From Burkholderia pseudomultivorans (lineage in GTDB: Bacteria; Pseudomonadota; Gammaproteobacteria; Burkholderiales; Burkholderiaceae), in contig NZ_CABVPP010000061.1 of the NCBI RefSeq assembly GCF_902499075.1, positions 1-39,764 of the forward strand: 39,764 bases of DNA, in the 5' to 3' direction. The translations under genes and the position numbers were made by a program. The notes under the pieces are model-generated. The model did no database searches and was not told where the DNA came from. It worked only from the letters and a program-made list of their open reading frames with translations. Below, one piece after another: positions 8,821 through 16,812 of this stretch (its first letter is position 1; the number at the start of each line of letters is the position of its first letter).

Positions 8821-10266
8821 TCATTCGGGCTGGCCGCGGGCGCGCAGCAGGTCGGACAGGCTGCGCGGCGCCGGTTCGAGCGGCGTGCGGTGCTGCGTCC
8901 AGCCCATCTGCCTGGCGGGCGTCAGCGCGCGCAGCCGGGTCGCGGTCCAGCGGAACGCGCGGTACGCGCGCGGATGTGCGAACGCGCCGGACCAGAAGCG
9001 CCATACGAGGTCTTCGGCGCGGTTGTAGTTCGCGCCCTGACCGCGCAGCGGGTGCGCGACCGGCTCGCCGGGCTTGCGGTTCGCCTCGGTGCGCAGCCGC
9101 ACCAGCAGTTGCGGAATCGGGATGCGCACCGGGCACACCTCGCCGCATGCGCCGCACAGCGTCGACGCGGTCGGCAGGTCGGCCGTCGCGTCGAGGCCGA
9201 GCAGGTGCGGCGAGATGATCTTGCCGATCGGCCCCGGATAGGTCGTGCCGTACGCGTGGCCGCCGATGCGCGTATAGACGGGGCAGTGGTTCATGCACGC
9301 GCCGCAGCGGATGCATTGCAGCGTCGCGCGCAGCTGTTGGTCCGCGTAAGCCTGCGTGCGGCCGTTGTCGAGCAGCACCAGGTGCACTTCGCGCGGACCG
9401 TCGCGTTCGCCGTCGCGGCGCGGGCCCGAGATCAGGTTGAAGTAGGTGGTGATCGCCTGGCCGGTCGCGGAGCGCGTCAGCAGGCTCGACAGCGGCACGA
9501 TGTGCTCGAGTTTCTCGACGACCTTCTCGATCCCCATGATCGCGATGTGCGTGTCGGGCACCGTCGTCGACAGGCGGCCGTTGCCCTCGTTCTCGACGAG
9601 CCACAGCGTGCCGGTGTCGGCGGCCGCGAAGTTCACGCCGGACAGGCCGATGTCCGCGTCGACGAACGCGCGTCGCAGCGCGCGCCGGCCGGTCTGGATC
9701 AGTTCGTCGACGTCCTCCGTGTAGCGCGTGCCGGGGATGTGTTCCTCGAACAGTTCGGCGATGTCGCCGCGCGTCTTGTGGATCGCGGGCATCACGATGT
9801 GCGACGGTTTTTCGCCTGCGAGCTGCACGATGAACTCGCCCATGTCCGACTCGAGGCAGTCGACGCCGCGCTCCGCGAGGTAATGGTTCAGCTCGATTTC
9901 CTCGCTCGCCATCGACTTGCCCTTGATCACGCGGCGCGCCTTGCGCGCCTGCGCGATGCCGAGCACGATCGCGTTCGCGTCGTCGGCCGTCTCGGCCCAG
10001 TGCACCTGCACGCCCGCTTCGACGAGCTTGGTCTCGAGCCGTTCGAGCAGCGCGGGCAGTTGCGCGAGCGCGTGCTGCCGCACCGCTTCGCCGAGGTCGC
10101 GCAGCTGCTGCAGCTCGGCGTCGTCGGGGAACTGCGCGATGCGCTTGCCCTGCAGGAAATCCATCGCGCCGCGAAAGCTGCGGCGCAGCGCGGGATCGTC
10201 GAGCGCGGCGCGCGCGCGGGCCTTGAAGTCGCCGGGGGCGACGAATTGCAGCGGTTGGTCGCTCAT
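8821..10266 (-). CDS. lutB: L-lactate dehydrogenase complex iron-sulfur subunit LutB (LldF/YkgF)
   Basis: A 481-residue iron-sulfur protein of the LutABC complex that oxidises L-lactate to pyruvate. The N-terminal DUF162-like domain covers about residues 60-290. Two ferredoxin-type clusters follow: CIRCGACMNHCPVY near residue 316 and CGACGEVCPVRIPIP near residue 368. The C-terminal tail contains the conserved LVWRFWSGAFAHP segment. The ATG at 10266 overlaps the lutC stop (ATGA), so translation is coupled. It is longer than needed only if the upstream frame is read; that part belongs to lutC's shadow. Electrons probably go to the quinone pool. Expression should follow lactate through the divergent LldR-type regulator. 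Confidence 0.93.
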   Translation of the reverse strand: MSDQPLQFVAPGDFKARARAALDDPALRRSFRGAMDFLQGKRIAQFPDDAELQQLRDLGEAVRQHALAQLPALLERLETKLVEAGVQVHWAETADDANAIVLGIAQARKARRVIKGKSMASEEIELNHYLAERGVDCLESDMGEFIVQLAGEKPSHIVMPAIHKTRGDIAELFEEHIPGTRYTEDVDELIQTGRRALRRAFVDADIGLSGVNFAAADTGTLWLVENEGNGRLSTTVPDTHIAIMGIEKVVEKLEHIVPLSSLLTRSATGQAITTYFNLISGPRRDGERDGPREVHLVLLDNGRTQAYADQQLRATLQCIRCGACMNHCPVYTRIGGHAYGTTYPGPIGKIISPHLLGLDATADLPTASTLCGACGEVCPVRIPIPQLLVRLRTEANRKPGEPVAHPLRGQGANYNRAEDLVWRFWSGAFAHPRAYRAFRWTATRLRALTPARQMGWTQHRTPLEPAPRSLSDLLRARGQPE

Positions 10267-11000
10267 TGCGGCATTCCTTGCGAGGTCGCCACCGAGGCGA
10301 CAGGCGCGGCGCCCGACCGCGCATCGGTGACGATCACGACCCACAGGCGGCGCGGGCCGTGTGCGCCGTACGCGAGCGTCTGCTGGATGTCGGAGGTTTT
10401 CGACGGGCCCGACACCAGCACCAGGTTGGTCGGCATGCCGGCGTGCCAGCGCTCCGCGTGCACGGCGGCGTGCAGATCCGCATGCAGCGTGCGCGCGTGG
10501 ACCAGCGCGACATGCAGCGGCGGCACCAGCGACACCGTGCGCGGCGTGCCGGGGTCGGGGGCGAGCACGACGGTGCCGGTGGCCGCGATGCCCGAGCGCG
10601 CGACGGTGAAGCCTGCGTCGATCGTGTCGAACAGTTCGGTTTTCCACGCGTCGATCGGCCGGTCGAACGGTACGCTCGCGACGCTGTCGGGCAGCGCGCG
10701 GGCGAGCGCCGCGCATTCGGCGCGGGCCGGGTCGAGCAGCAGCCGGCGCACGCCGGCGTCGGCCAGCCGCGCGGCGAGCTGCGCGGGCCATGCGTCGGGG
10801 CTCGCGCACCAGACTTCCGCGTGCGACGCGCTCAGCGCGGCCTGCATCGTCTGCGCGAGCGCATCCGGAGCGGGCGCGACCGGTGCGCGGCGCGCCGCGT
10901 AATGCGTATCGATGCGGGCATCGAGCGCGGGCGCGGCGCTGGCGGCGACACCGGGCGCGGCCGCGCGCAGGCGCGCGAGGATCGACGCGCGCGCGCTCAT
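10263..11000 (-). CDS. lutC: Lactate utilization protein LutC (LldG/YkgG)
   Basis: A 245-residue DUF162/LUD-domain protein, the third partner of the LutABC lactate oxidation complex. Typical segments are GIAATGTVVLAPDPGTPRTVSLVPPLHVALV in the middle, read here as residues about 150-180, and a C-terminal GPSKTSDIQQTLAYGAHGPRRLWVVIV-like end. The ATG at 11000 has GGAGA 6 nt upstream and overlaps the lutA stop (ATGA); the stop in turn overlaps the lutB start. The order A-C-B differs from the more familiar A-B-C arrangement. The catalytic role of LutC within the complex is not established, so only complex membership is claimed. Confidence 0.9.
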   Translation of the reverse strand: MSARASILARLRAAAPGVAASAAPALDARIDTHYAARRAPVAPAPDALAQTMQAALSASHAEVWCASPDAWPAQLAARLADAGVRRLLLDPARAECAALARALPDSVASVPFDRPIDAWKTELFDTIDAGFTVARSGIAATGTVVLAPDPGTPRTVSLVPPLHVALVHARTLHADLHAAVHAERWHAGMPTNLVLVSGPSKTSDIQQTLAYGAHGPRRLWVVIVTDARSGAAPVASVATSQGMPQ

Positions 11001-11797
11001 TGCCGGTCTCCGCGCAGCGACGATGCGCCGGCCGTGCGCCGCCACAGGAAGCTCGCGAGATGCTCGACCGGCAGCGGTGCGCCGGCCTTGTCGGCCGCGT
11101 GGCCGATGTTCAGCAGGCAGCCGCAGTCCGCCGACACGAGCCGGTCGCAGCCGGTCGCGCAGGCCGACGCGACCTTGTCGCGGACCATCGCGCCGGAGAT
11201 GTCGGGATGCTTCAGCGAAAACGTGCCGCCGAAGCCGCAGCATTCGGATTCGCGTTCGTGCTCGACGCGCGTCACGCCCGGCAGCGCGTCGACGAGTGCG
11301 ACGCCGTGCACGCGCGTGCCCATCTCGCGGCGTGCCGCGCACGATGTGTGCAGCACGACGCGCTCGTCGGGCGCGGCGGTCGCGACGGTCGCGTCGAGCC
11401 GCACGTCGAGCACGTGCACGAGGAATTCGGCGAGTTCATAGGTACGCTCCGCGATCGCGCGGGCTTTCGGGCCGTGCACCGGATCGTCGGCGAACAGCGC
11501 CGGCCAATGGTGACGGATCATGCCCGCGCACGAGCCGGACGGCACGATTACCGGCCACGGCTCGGCGAACAGGTCGAGCTGCGCGGCCGCGACGCGGCGC
11601 GCTTCGTCGGGATTGCCGCTGCTGTATGCCGGCTGCCCGCAGCAGCTCTGGCCGCGCGGATAGTGGACGGTCAGGCCTTCGCGCTCCAGCAGGCGAACCG
11701 CGTCGAGTCCCGCTTCGGGGACGAACAGGTCGACCAGGCAGGTCGCGAACAGATAGGCGTGCGCGGGGACGGCGGCGGGGTATTGCCTTTCGATCAT
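10997..11797 (-). CDS. lutA: L-lactate dehydrogenase complex subunit LutA (LldE/YkgE)
   Basis: A 266-residue cysteine-rich protein with two CCG domains: SCCGQP near residue 51 and ECCGFGG near residue 188, each paired with further cysteines (Cys20 region, SCAG, TSCAA, DCGC). CCG domains bind non-cubane or 4Fe-4S clusters in heterodisulfide-reductase-like subunits. With LutB and LutC it oxidises L-lactate to pyruvate in the cytoplasm or at the membrane. The ATG at 11797 is preceded by GGAG. It is the first gene of the operon, divergent from lldR and separated from it by 129 bp that hold the operator. Confidence 0.93.
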   Translation of the reverse strand: MIERQYPAAVPAHAYLFATCLVDLFVPEAGLDAVRLLEREGLTVHYPRGQSCCGQPAYSSGNPDEARRVAAAQLDLFAEPWPVIVPSGSCAGMIRHHWPALFADDPVHGPKARAIAERTYELAEFLVHVLDVRLDATVATAAPDERVVLHTSCAARREMGTRVHGVALVDALPGVTRVEHERESECCGFGGTFSLKHPDISGAMVRDKVASACATGCDRLVSADCGCLLNIGHAADKAGAPLPVEHLASFLWRRTAGASSLRGDRQ

Positions 11798-11853
11798 GTC
11801 TCGCTCCAGGGGCGCCGGCCCGGCATGCGGATGCGGAACGGCGATTTCGCTGC

Positions 11854-11882
11854 ATAATTCCCGCGACGGCGCCGCAGCTCAA
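11854..11882 (-). promoter_or_regulatory. Candidate promoter of lutA-lutC-lutB-lldP
   Basis: On the minus strand TTGAGC (11882 to 11877) and AATTAT (11859 to 11854) are 17 bp apart, each matching the sigma-70 hexamers at four of six positions. The -35 box abuts the LldR-like operator. The start site would be near 11847, giving a leader of about 50 nt before lutA. This is inferred from sequence only. Confidence 0.4.
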
Positions 11883-11898
11883 ATTGGTTGGGCCAATC
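11882..11898. promoter_or_regulatory. LldR-type operator between lutA and lldR
   Basis: AATTGGTTGGGCCAATC reads as two half sites, AATTGGT and GCCAATC, across three bases. The recalled consensus for E. coli LldR and related FadR-subfamily proteins such as PdhR is AATTGGT, three bases, ACCAATT; twelve of the fourteen half-site positions agree. It sits between the two divergent start codons and touches the lut -35 box. Confidence 0.72.
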
Positions 11899-11926
11899 GG
11901 CGGCGCGCAGGCGAAGGAGACGCGAG

Positions 11927-12640
11927 ATGGCGGCGATGACGGCACGGGGCCGGACCGAAGTGGTGATGCGCAAGATCGAGACGGCGCTGCTCGACGGCAC
12001 CTGGCCGGCCGGCACGCGCCTGCCGGCCGAGCGCGTGCTCGCGCAGCAGTACGGCGTCGCGCGCAACACGGTGCGCGAGGCGACCCAGCGGCTCGTCGCG
12101 CGCGGGCTGCTGCAGAGCCGGCGCGGCGCGGGCGTCTACGTGACCGACCAGTTGCGCGCGGGCATCGCGTCGCCGTGGGGGCAACTGGTGGCCGACCATC
12201 CGGCGCTGCGCGACGACATCCTCGAGTTCCGCCGCGTGCTCGAAGGCGCGACCGCGTATTTCGCCGCGCTGCGCGCCGATGCGAACGACCGCCGCCGGAT
12301 CCGCGCGCTGCTGCGCGAGCTCGAGATCGCGCATGCGAACGACGACCGGGTCGTCGAGGCCGCGACCGATGCGAAGCTGCACGAGGCGATCGCGCTCGCG
12401 TCGCGCAACACGATGTTCCTGCACCTGCATACGAGCGTGCTCGGCATGCTGCGCGAGCACATCTCGATCAACGTGTCGGGGATGACCGAGCAGGACGACG
12501 ACGCGTCGGACCTGCTGCTGCGGCAGCACCGCGTGGTGTGCGACGCGATCTGCGCGCATCGGCCCGAGGAGGCGCGCACCGCGATGCAGGCGCATATCGA
12601 CTACGTGCGCAGCCATTTCGAGCGCAGCGGCGGCGCGTAG
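11927..12640 (+). CDS. lldR: GntR/FadR-family transcriptional regulator of lactate use
   Basis: A 237-residue regulator with an N-terminal winged helix (about residues 10-75, including RLPAERVLAQQYGVARNTVREA) and an FCD ligand-binding domain (about 90-215). FCD metal and effector positions are suggested by the EFRRVLEG, DAKLHEAI and HRVVCDAI segments. In E. coli, LldR represses and, with lactate, activates the lld genes. Divergence from lutA, with an LldR-like operator between, supports the same job here. ATG 11927 is chosen because AAGGAGA ends 6 nt before it; a GTG at 11888 would add an arginine-rich stub and start inside the operator. PdhR- or GlcC-like regulators are the alternatives. Confidence 0.88.
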   Translation: MAAMTARGRTEVVMRKIETALLDGTWPAGTRLPAERVLAQQYGVARNTVREATQRLVARGLLQSRRGAGVYVTDQLRAGIASPWGQLVADHPALRDDILEFRRVLEGATAYFAALRADANDRRRIRALLRELEIAHANDDRVVEAATDAKLHEAIALASRNTMFLHLHTSVLGMLREHISINVSGMTEQDDDASDLLLRQHRVVCDAICAHRPEEARTAMQAHIDYVRSHFERSGGA

Positions 12641-12671
12641 GCCGGCTATCCATGGGCCCCGGTACGAGCGG

Positions 12672-12688
12672 AATTGGTTGGACCGCTT
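12672..12688. promoter_or_regulatory. Second LldR-like site downstream of lldR
   Basis: AATTGGTTGG at 12672-12681 is identical to the first ten bases of the lut operator and is followed by ACC, so the left half site is perfect and only part of the right half is kept. It lies 32 bp after the lldR stop. It may be an auxiliary site for looping, or a chance match. Confidence 0.35.
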
Positions 12689-12806
12689 GATTCGGGCGGC
12701 CGCGGGGCGGGGGGCAGGGGCGACGGCGCGCGCGTTTGGCGGCAAGCCGCCGGCTTCCGCGCCATCGCTGCGCCCGCCGAGCCCCGCCCGGCCCGCCGCC
12801 GCACGA

Positions 12807-12836
12807 TTGACCGCGTCATCGGCCGCCCACTAGAAT
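12807..12836 (+). promoter_or_regulatory. Promoter upstream of the phospholipase D lipoprotein gene
   Basis: TTGACC (12807-12812) and TAGAAT (12831-12836) are 18 bp apart, each matching the sigma-70 hexamer at five or so of six positions. Transcription would begin near 12843, about 66 nt before the GTG start at 12909. Confidence 0.6.
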
Positions 12837-12908
12837 CGGCCGGAACCGCCCGTCAGCCGCGCGCCGCGGCGAGTGCGGACTCGTTGATCCGCCTGTCGAG
12901 GAAGCCCC

Positions 12909-14525
12909 GTGCTCATGTCTTTGTTCCGGCGCGCGCCGGCCGCCCGTCTGCGGTGCGCCCGCTCTGCCCGCGTGCTGGCCGCCAGCGCGCTGCTGTCGCT
13001 CGTCGCCGCCTGCGCGACGCATCCGCCCGCCACGTCGCTCGATCGTCCGGTGTCCCATGCGCTGTCGCCGGCCGTTGCGACGCCGCTGCGCGACGCGCTG
13101 GCCGCGCCCGAGGCCGCGCATCCGGACCAGTCGGGCTTCCGGCTGCTGGCCGACGGCGCCGAGGCGCTGCAGATGCGCATCGCGCTCGCGCGCGCGGCGA
13201 CCAAAACGCTCGACATGCAGTACTACATCGCGACCGAGGACACGACCGGCAAGCTGCTGCTCGGCGCGGCGCTCTATGCGGCCGACCGCGGCGTGCGCGT
13301 GCGGATGCTGGTCGACGACCTGAACTTCCGCGACATCGACCGCGTGATGGCTGCGCTGAACACGCATCCGAACATCGAGATCCGCGTGTTCAATCCGTTC
13401 GGTGCATCGCAGCAGGGCGTGGTTCGCCGCACGACCGATTTCCTGACGCGGATCGACAGCTTCACGCGCCGGATGCACAACAAGGCGATGATCGCGGACA
13501 ACCAGCTCGCGATCGTCGGCGGACGCAACCTTGGCGACGAATACTTCAGCGCGAGCCCGACGCTGCAGTTCCGCGATCTCGACGTGCTGGCCGCCGGCCC
13601 CGTGACGAACGAGATCTCCGGCAGTTTCGACGCGTACTGGGCAAGCGCCAGCAGCTATCCGCTGCGCGTGCTGAACCACCAGACGTTCGATCCCAAGGAT
13701 CTCGACGCGATGCGCGACGAGCTGCGCGACCACTGGCGCAAGAACGCCGACCCGTACAACGCGAAGCCGCTGAATGCGACGCCGCTCGCGCAGCAGATCG
13801 CGCGCGACGAGCTCGGGCTCGTGTGGGCGCCGGCCGAGTTCAAGGTCGATGCGCCGGACAAGGTCGCGCAGCCGACCGGCTACGTCAGCCCGCCGATGCA
13901 GCGCCTCGTCGAGCTGACGCGCGCCGCGCAGCAGGAATTCCTCGCGTTCTCGCCGTATTTCGTGCCGCACGACGCAGGCGTGAAGATCCTCGGCGACACG
14001 ACTGCGCGCGGCGTGCGCGTCGCGATCCTGACGAATTCGCTGGCCGCGACCGACGCGGTGGCCGTGCAGGCCGGTTATGCGCCGTATCGCGTGCCGCTGC
14101 TGCAGCACGGCGTCGAGCTGTACGAATTCAAGGCGCAGCCGGGCCGGCAGCGTGCGCGGGTGCTCGGCCTGCGCTCGCGCGCGAGCCTGCATGCGAAGGC
14201 GTACGTGATCGACCGCAAGATCCTCGTGATCGGCTCGATGAACCTCGACCCGCGTTCCGCGCACCTGAACACCGAGCTGGCGCTCGTGATACACAGCCCG
14301 GCGCTCGCGCAGCAGGTCGCGACGATCTTCGCGCGGGTCACGCAGCCCGACGAAAGCTATCGCCTGAGCCTTGCGCCGTCGGCCGGCGGCGCGCCGCCGG
14401 CACTCGAATGGACGGGCACCGACAACGGCGTGTCGACCGTCTATCACGTCGATCCGCACGCGGGGCTGCTGCGCAACGTGCTGACGGGCGTGTTCACGCT
14501 GCTGCCGGTCGACGACCAGTTGTAA
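12909..14525 (+). CDS. Phospholipase D-family lipoprotein, cardiolipin synthase C-like
   Basis: A 538-residue member of the phospholipase D superfamily. It has two HKD motifs: His190/Lys192/Asp197 in MHNKAMIAD and His428/Lys430/Asp435 in LHAKAYVID, each followed by the usual GSxN-type segment (GGRN and GSMN). A long signal peptide ends in LVAAC with Cys35 as the lipidation site, so the enzyme faces the periplasm. Family knowledge: ClsC of E. coli makes cardiolipin from phosphatidylglycerol and phosphatidylethanolamine; this is the nearest class by architecture. The GTG at 12909 has GAGGA six bases upstream; ATG 12915 is possible. It is monocistronic with its own promoter. A periplasmic phospholipase is the alternative. 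Confidence 0.85.
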   Translation: MLMSLFRRAPAARLRCARSARVLAASALLSLVAACATHPPATSLDRPVSHALSPAVATPLRDALAAPEAAHPDQSGFRLLADGAEALQMRIALARAATKTLDMQYYIATEDTTGKLLLGAALYAADRGVRVRMLVDDLNFRDIDRVMAALNTHPNIEIRVFNPFGASQQGVVRRTTDFLTRIDSFTRRMHNKAMIADNQLAIVGGRNLGDEYFSASPTLQFRDLDVLAAGPVTNEISGSFDAYWASASSYPLRVLNHQTFDPKDLDAMRDELRDHWRKNADPYNAKPLNATPLAQQIARDELGLVWAPAEFKVDAPDKVAQPTGYVSPPMQRLVELTRAAQQEFLAFSPYFVPHDAGVKILGDTTARGVRVAILTNSLAATDAVAVQAGYAPYRVPLLQHGVELYEFKAQPGRQRARVLGLRSRASLHAKAYVIDRKILVIGSMNLDPRSAHLNTELALVIHSPALAQQVATIFARVTQPDESYRLSLAPSAGGAPPALEWTGTDNGVSTVYHVDPHAGLLRNVLTGVFTLLPVDDQL

Positions 14526-14579
14526 AAGGGCCGGAAGCGCTCCGGCAAAACCCGCGATACCGGTGCGCGAGGAAAGGTG

Positions 14580-14603
14580 ATATGGTTGTGTGCACAACGA
14601 TAT
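14580..14603. promoter_or_regulatory. 24-bp near-perfect palindrome upstream of the aldolase gene
   Basis: Arms ATAT, G, GTTGTG (14580-14590) mirror CACAAC, G, ATAT (14593-14603) across TG; only the central G/G pair of each arm does not match. It is 61 bp before the ATG. TGTG/CACA-centred symmetric sites are typical of GntR-family dimers. No regulator gene is adjacent, so the protein is unknown. Confidence 0.55.
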
Positions 14604-14664
14604 GGGTGGCACGCGGAAGCCGCGAATCTGCGCGGCTGCGCGTGCACCGCAACCGGAGCTTGCC

Positions 14665-15438
14665 ATGCAACGTGTCCCGAACCAGCCGTTCACGCGTCCC
14701 GCCCGTTTCTCCGAAGCCGAATGGCAGGCGCGCGTGCAGCTCGCGGCCGCCTATCGGATCTTCGACCACCTCGGCTGGACCGAGCTGATCTACAACCATA
14801 TCTCGCTGCGCGTGCCGGGCGAGGACGGTCATTTCCTGATCAACCCGTTCGGGCTGCATTACCGCGAGGTCTGCGCATCGAACCTCGTCAAGATCGACAT
14901 CGACGGCAACGTGATCGGCCATTCCGACTGGCCGATCAATCCGGCCGGCTTCACGTTCCACAGCGCGATTCACGCCGCGCTGCCCGACGCGCACTGCGTG
15001 ATGCACGTGCATACGACGCCCGCGATGGCCGTGTGCTGCTCGCGCGACGGGTTGTCGTTCTCGAACTTCTATGCGGCGCAGCTCTACGGCAAGGTCGCGT
15101 ATCACGACTTCGAAGGGATCACCGTGCATCTCGAAGAAGGGCGGCGCATCGTCGAGAGCGCGGGCGGGCGGCCGGTGCTGCTGCTGCGCAATCACGGGCC
15201 GGTGACGATCGGCGCGACGCTCGCGCAGACGTTCTCGCTGATGTGGCTGCTCAATCGCGCGTGCGAGGTGCAGGTCGCGACCCATGCGATCGGCGACGCG
15301 CTGCCGATTGCGCCGCCCGTGCTCGAAGCGTGCGTGCGCGATTCGCTGAACTTCGATCCGAAGCACGGCGCCGGGCAGGACGCATTCGACGCGCTGCAGC
15401 GCATCGTCGATCGCATCGACCCCGGCTATCGCGCGTGA
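14665..15438 (+). CDS. Class II aldolase/adducin family protein
   Basis: A 257-residue class II aldolase fold protein, zinc dependent. Metal ligands are His114 and His116 in MHVHTTPAM and His177 in LLRNHGPV; the acid/base glutamate region is RFSEAEW...LAAAYRI at the N-terminus. The family holds L-fuculose-phosphate aldolase, ribulose-phosphate epimerase and decarboxylases, and adducin-like proteins; members of this longer subgroup are usually uncharacterised. The ATG at 14665 has GGAG six bases upstream; a GTG at 14590 would add 25 poorly conserved residues and lies inside the palindrome. The gene stands alone and ends 7 bp from the convergent outer-membrane gene. The substrate is not inferable. 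Confidence 0.85.
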   Translation: MQRVPNQPFTRPARFSEAEWQARVQLAAAYRIFDHLGWTELIYNHISLRVPGEDGHFLINPFGLHYREVCASNLVKIDIDGNVIGHSDWPINPAGFTFHSAIHAALPDAHCVMHVHTTPAMAVCCSRDGLSFSNFYAAQLYGKVAYHDFEGITVHLEEGRRIVESAGGRPVLLLRNHGPVTIGATLAQTFSLMWLLNRACEVQVATHAIGDALPIAPPVLEACVRDSLNFDPKHGAGQDAFDALQRIVDRIDPGYRA

Positions 15439-15445
15439 GCGGGTG

Positions 15446-16465
15446 CTAGAACCGGTAGCCGAGGCCGGCCTGGATCACGTCGGTATCGCGGTTGTAGCGC
15501 GTGACCACGCGGTTCCACGTCAGACGCGTGAGCCAGCGATCGGACATCCGGTAGCTTGCCGAAATCGACACGATGCCGGACACGCGTCCGTCGCCGGGCC
15601 CCGGCTGTCCTTCGCGGTTGCGCTGGTCGACCGTGAGGTACGCGCCGGCCCCGGCCGACAGCGTGACCTTGTCGTTCAGGAATGCGCGCGTGAGCCACAG
15701 CTCCGATGCGATCCCGTTGCGGCGGATCCCCTGTTTCGCGCCTTCGTACATCCAGGTCGCGGTCCAGTCGATCGTGCGCGTGAGGCCGCGCCGGTATTCC
15801 AGGCTGCCGCCGAGCGTCGACGGCGACGAGCGGCTGTTGAGGATCGTCTCGCCGAGCATCGCGGTCACCTCGTTGTTCGTCACCTTGCGCGTGCGCGGCA
15901 GCGCGGTGTCGCGCGGGCCCGGCGTGTCGGGCGCGTCGAGCTGATAGCCGACGCCGAACATCAGCGAGGTCGTATTCGGTCCGCTGAAGACCTGCGCGCG
16001 ATTGAGCTGGAGCTGCGCGATCCAGCGGTGCGACGTGTAGTACGCGGCGCGCACGCTCATTAGCACACCCCAGCCGTGCGAGTTCGAATAGCCGAGGCCT
16101 TCGGCGGCCGGCACCGTGTCGAAATAGCGATAGGGGCCGACGCCCGCGGACAGCACGAAACGGCGGTTGTCGAGCGGCAGCCGGCCCCAGAACTGGACCG
16201 CCTGCCCGTCGCGGTGATGGTTCGGAATATGGCCCTCGTTGTACCAGGTGAAGCCGAGCGCGGTGTTCGGGCCGAGTCCTTCCTGGTAGTCGAATGCCCA
16301 CGAGTACGAGCGGCCGCCGCCGCTCCACAGCGAGCCGGCGAACAGCGAGAATTCCTGCGCATCGGCGGGCGCGCCGTAGAACGCGGCGACGGAACAGAGG
16401 CCCGCCAGCACTGGGCGGACACGGACGGGTCGGGGCGGGCGGGGCATCGGGGGACGGTCCGGCAC
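15446..16465 (-). CDS. Predicted outer-membrane beta-barrel protein of unknown function
   Basis: A 339-residue protein with a signal peptide (cleavage probably after APADA, before QEFSLFAG) and alternating aromatic/hydrophobic strands throughout, such as YSWAFDYQEG, ALGFTWYNEG, RWIAQLQLNR and TWMYEGAK. It ends in LGYRF, a terminal aromatic residue as expected for barrel assembly by the Bam complex. Repeated glycine-rich turns suggest 12 to 14 strands. I do not recognise the family. The GTG at 16465 is used with GGAAAG a few bases before it; ATG 16447 is possible. It faces the aldolase gene tail to tail and has no partner. It could be a porin-like or PagP/lipid-interacting barrel, but no motif decides. 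Confidence 0.75.
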   Translation of the reverse strand: MPDRPPMPRPPRPVRVRPVLAGLCSVAAFYGAPADAQEFSLFAGSLWSGGGRSYSWAFDYQEGLGPNTALGFTWYNEGHIPNHHRDGQAVQFWGRLPLDNRRFVLSAGVGPYRYFDTVPAAEGLGYSNSHGWGVLMSVRAAYYTSHRWIAQLQLNRAQVFSGPNTTSLMFGVGYQLDAPDTPGPRDTALPRTRKVTNNEVTAMLGETILNSRSSPSTLGGSLEYRRGLTRTIDWTATWMYEGAKQGIRRNGIASELWLTRAFLNDKVTLSAGAGAYLTVDQRNREGQPGPGDGRVSGIVSISASYRMSDRWLTRLTWNRVVTRYNRDTDVIQAGLGYRF

Positions 16466-16739
16466 GGTACTTTCCAGTCACGATGAAACCCCGTCATTTT
16501 CCGGCGCGTGCGGCGGCGTGTCGACGCGGGTTTTCACAATACGCTATTACGCATTGCGACGATGACGGTGTCGCGACCATGCGCGATTCCGGTTCCGCGA
16601 TGCCGGTGCGCAACGCGCGTGGACGATCTCGAAATCGATTCGGGATGCTTGCAATCGCGCGAACCGGGTCGCCGTATCACGTTGCCGGCCGCGTGGCCGC
16701 GAGTGTCGAAGCAAGGCGCACGCGGCATGCAAATCGACA

Positions 16740-16812
16740 GACAAAAAAACGCGGCCGGGCGGCCGCGTGAATACTCGCAGACTCCTTCGGACGAAGGAAA
16801 CAAGCAACTGTG
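16740..16812 (-). ncRNA. Candidate small RNA with terminator, antisense orientation in a gene desert
   Basis: On the minus strand a -10 box TACACT (16824 to 16819) with a weak -35 CTGAAT (16848 to 16843) at 18 bp spacing would start an RNA near 16812. The RNA would be about 73 nt long. It carries a first hairpin, CCTTC and GAAGG around a four-base loop (16784-16797), then a linker, then a perfect 8-bp GC stem ending in seven U. No protein gene on that strand precedes the terminator, which is why a separate RNA is suggested. This structure suits an Hfq-binding RNA. The gap 16466-17001 holds nothing else I can support. Confidence 0.42.
16743..16768 (-). terminator. Rho-independent terminator on the minus strand
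   Basis: A perfect 8-bp stem, ACGCGGCC (16749-16756) with GGCCGCGT (16761-16768) around GGGC, is followed on the minus strand by a run of seven T (16749 to 16743). No leftward gene ends here, so it implies an unannotated transcript. Confidence 0.8.

Noticed and set aside
6865-10902. A 1,345-codon open frame on the plus strand opposite lldP and lutB
   Set aside because: It spans three genes that have clear motifs on the other strand; composition is Arg-rich and low-complexity. A shadow of codon bias.
14532-14547. Short inverted repeat after the phospholipase D gene as its terminator
   Set aside because: GCCGGA/TCCGGC has only six pairs and A, not T, follows on the coding strand.
12816-14693. 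A 625-codon open frame on the minus strand opposite the phospholipase D gene
   Set aside because: The sense strand has both HKD motifs and a lipobox; the antisense product is arginine-rich and motif-free.
16534-16803. An 89-codon minus-strand frame in the gap
   Set aside because: The terminator at 16743-16768 lies inside it and there is no ribosome site; the small RNA reading explains the region better.
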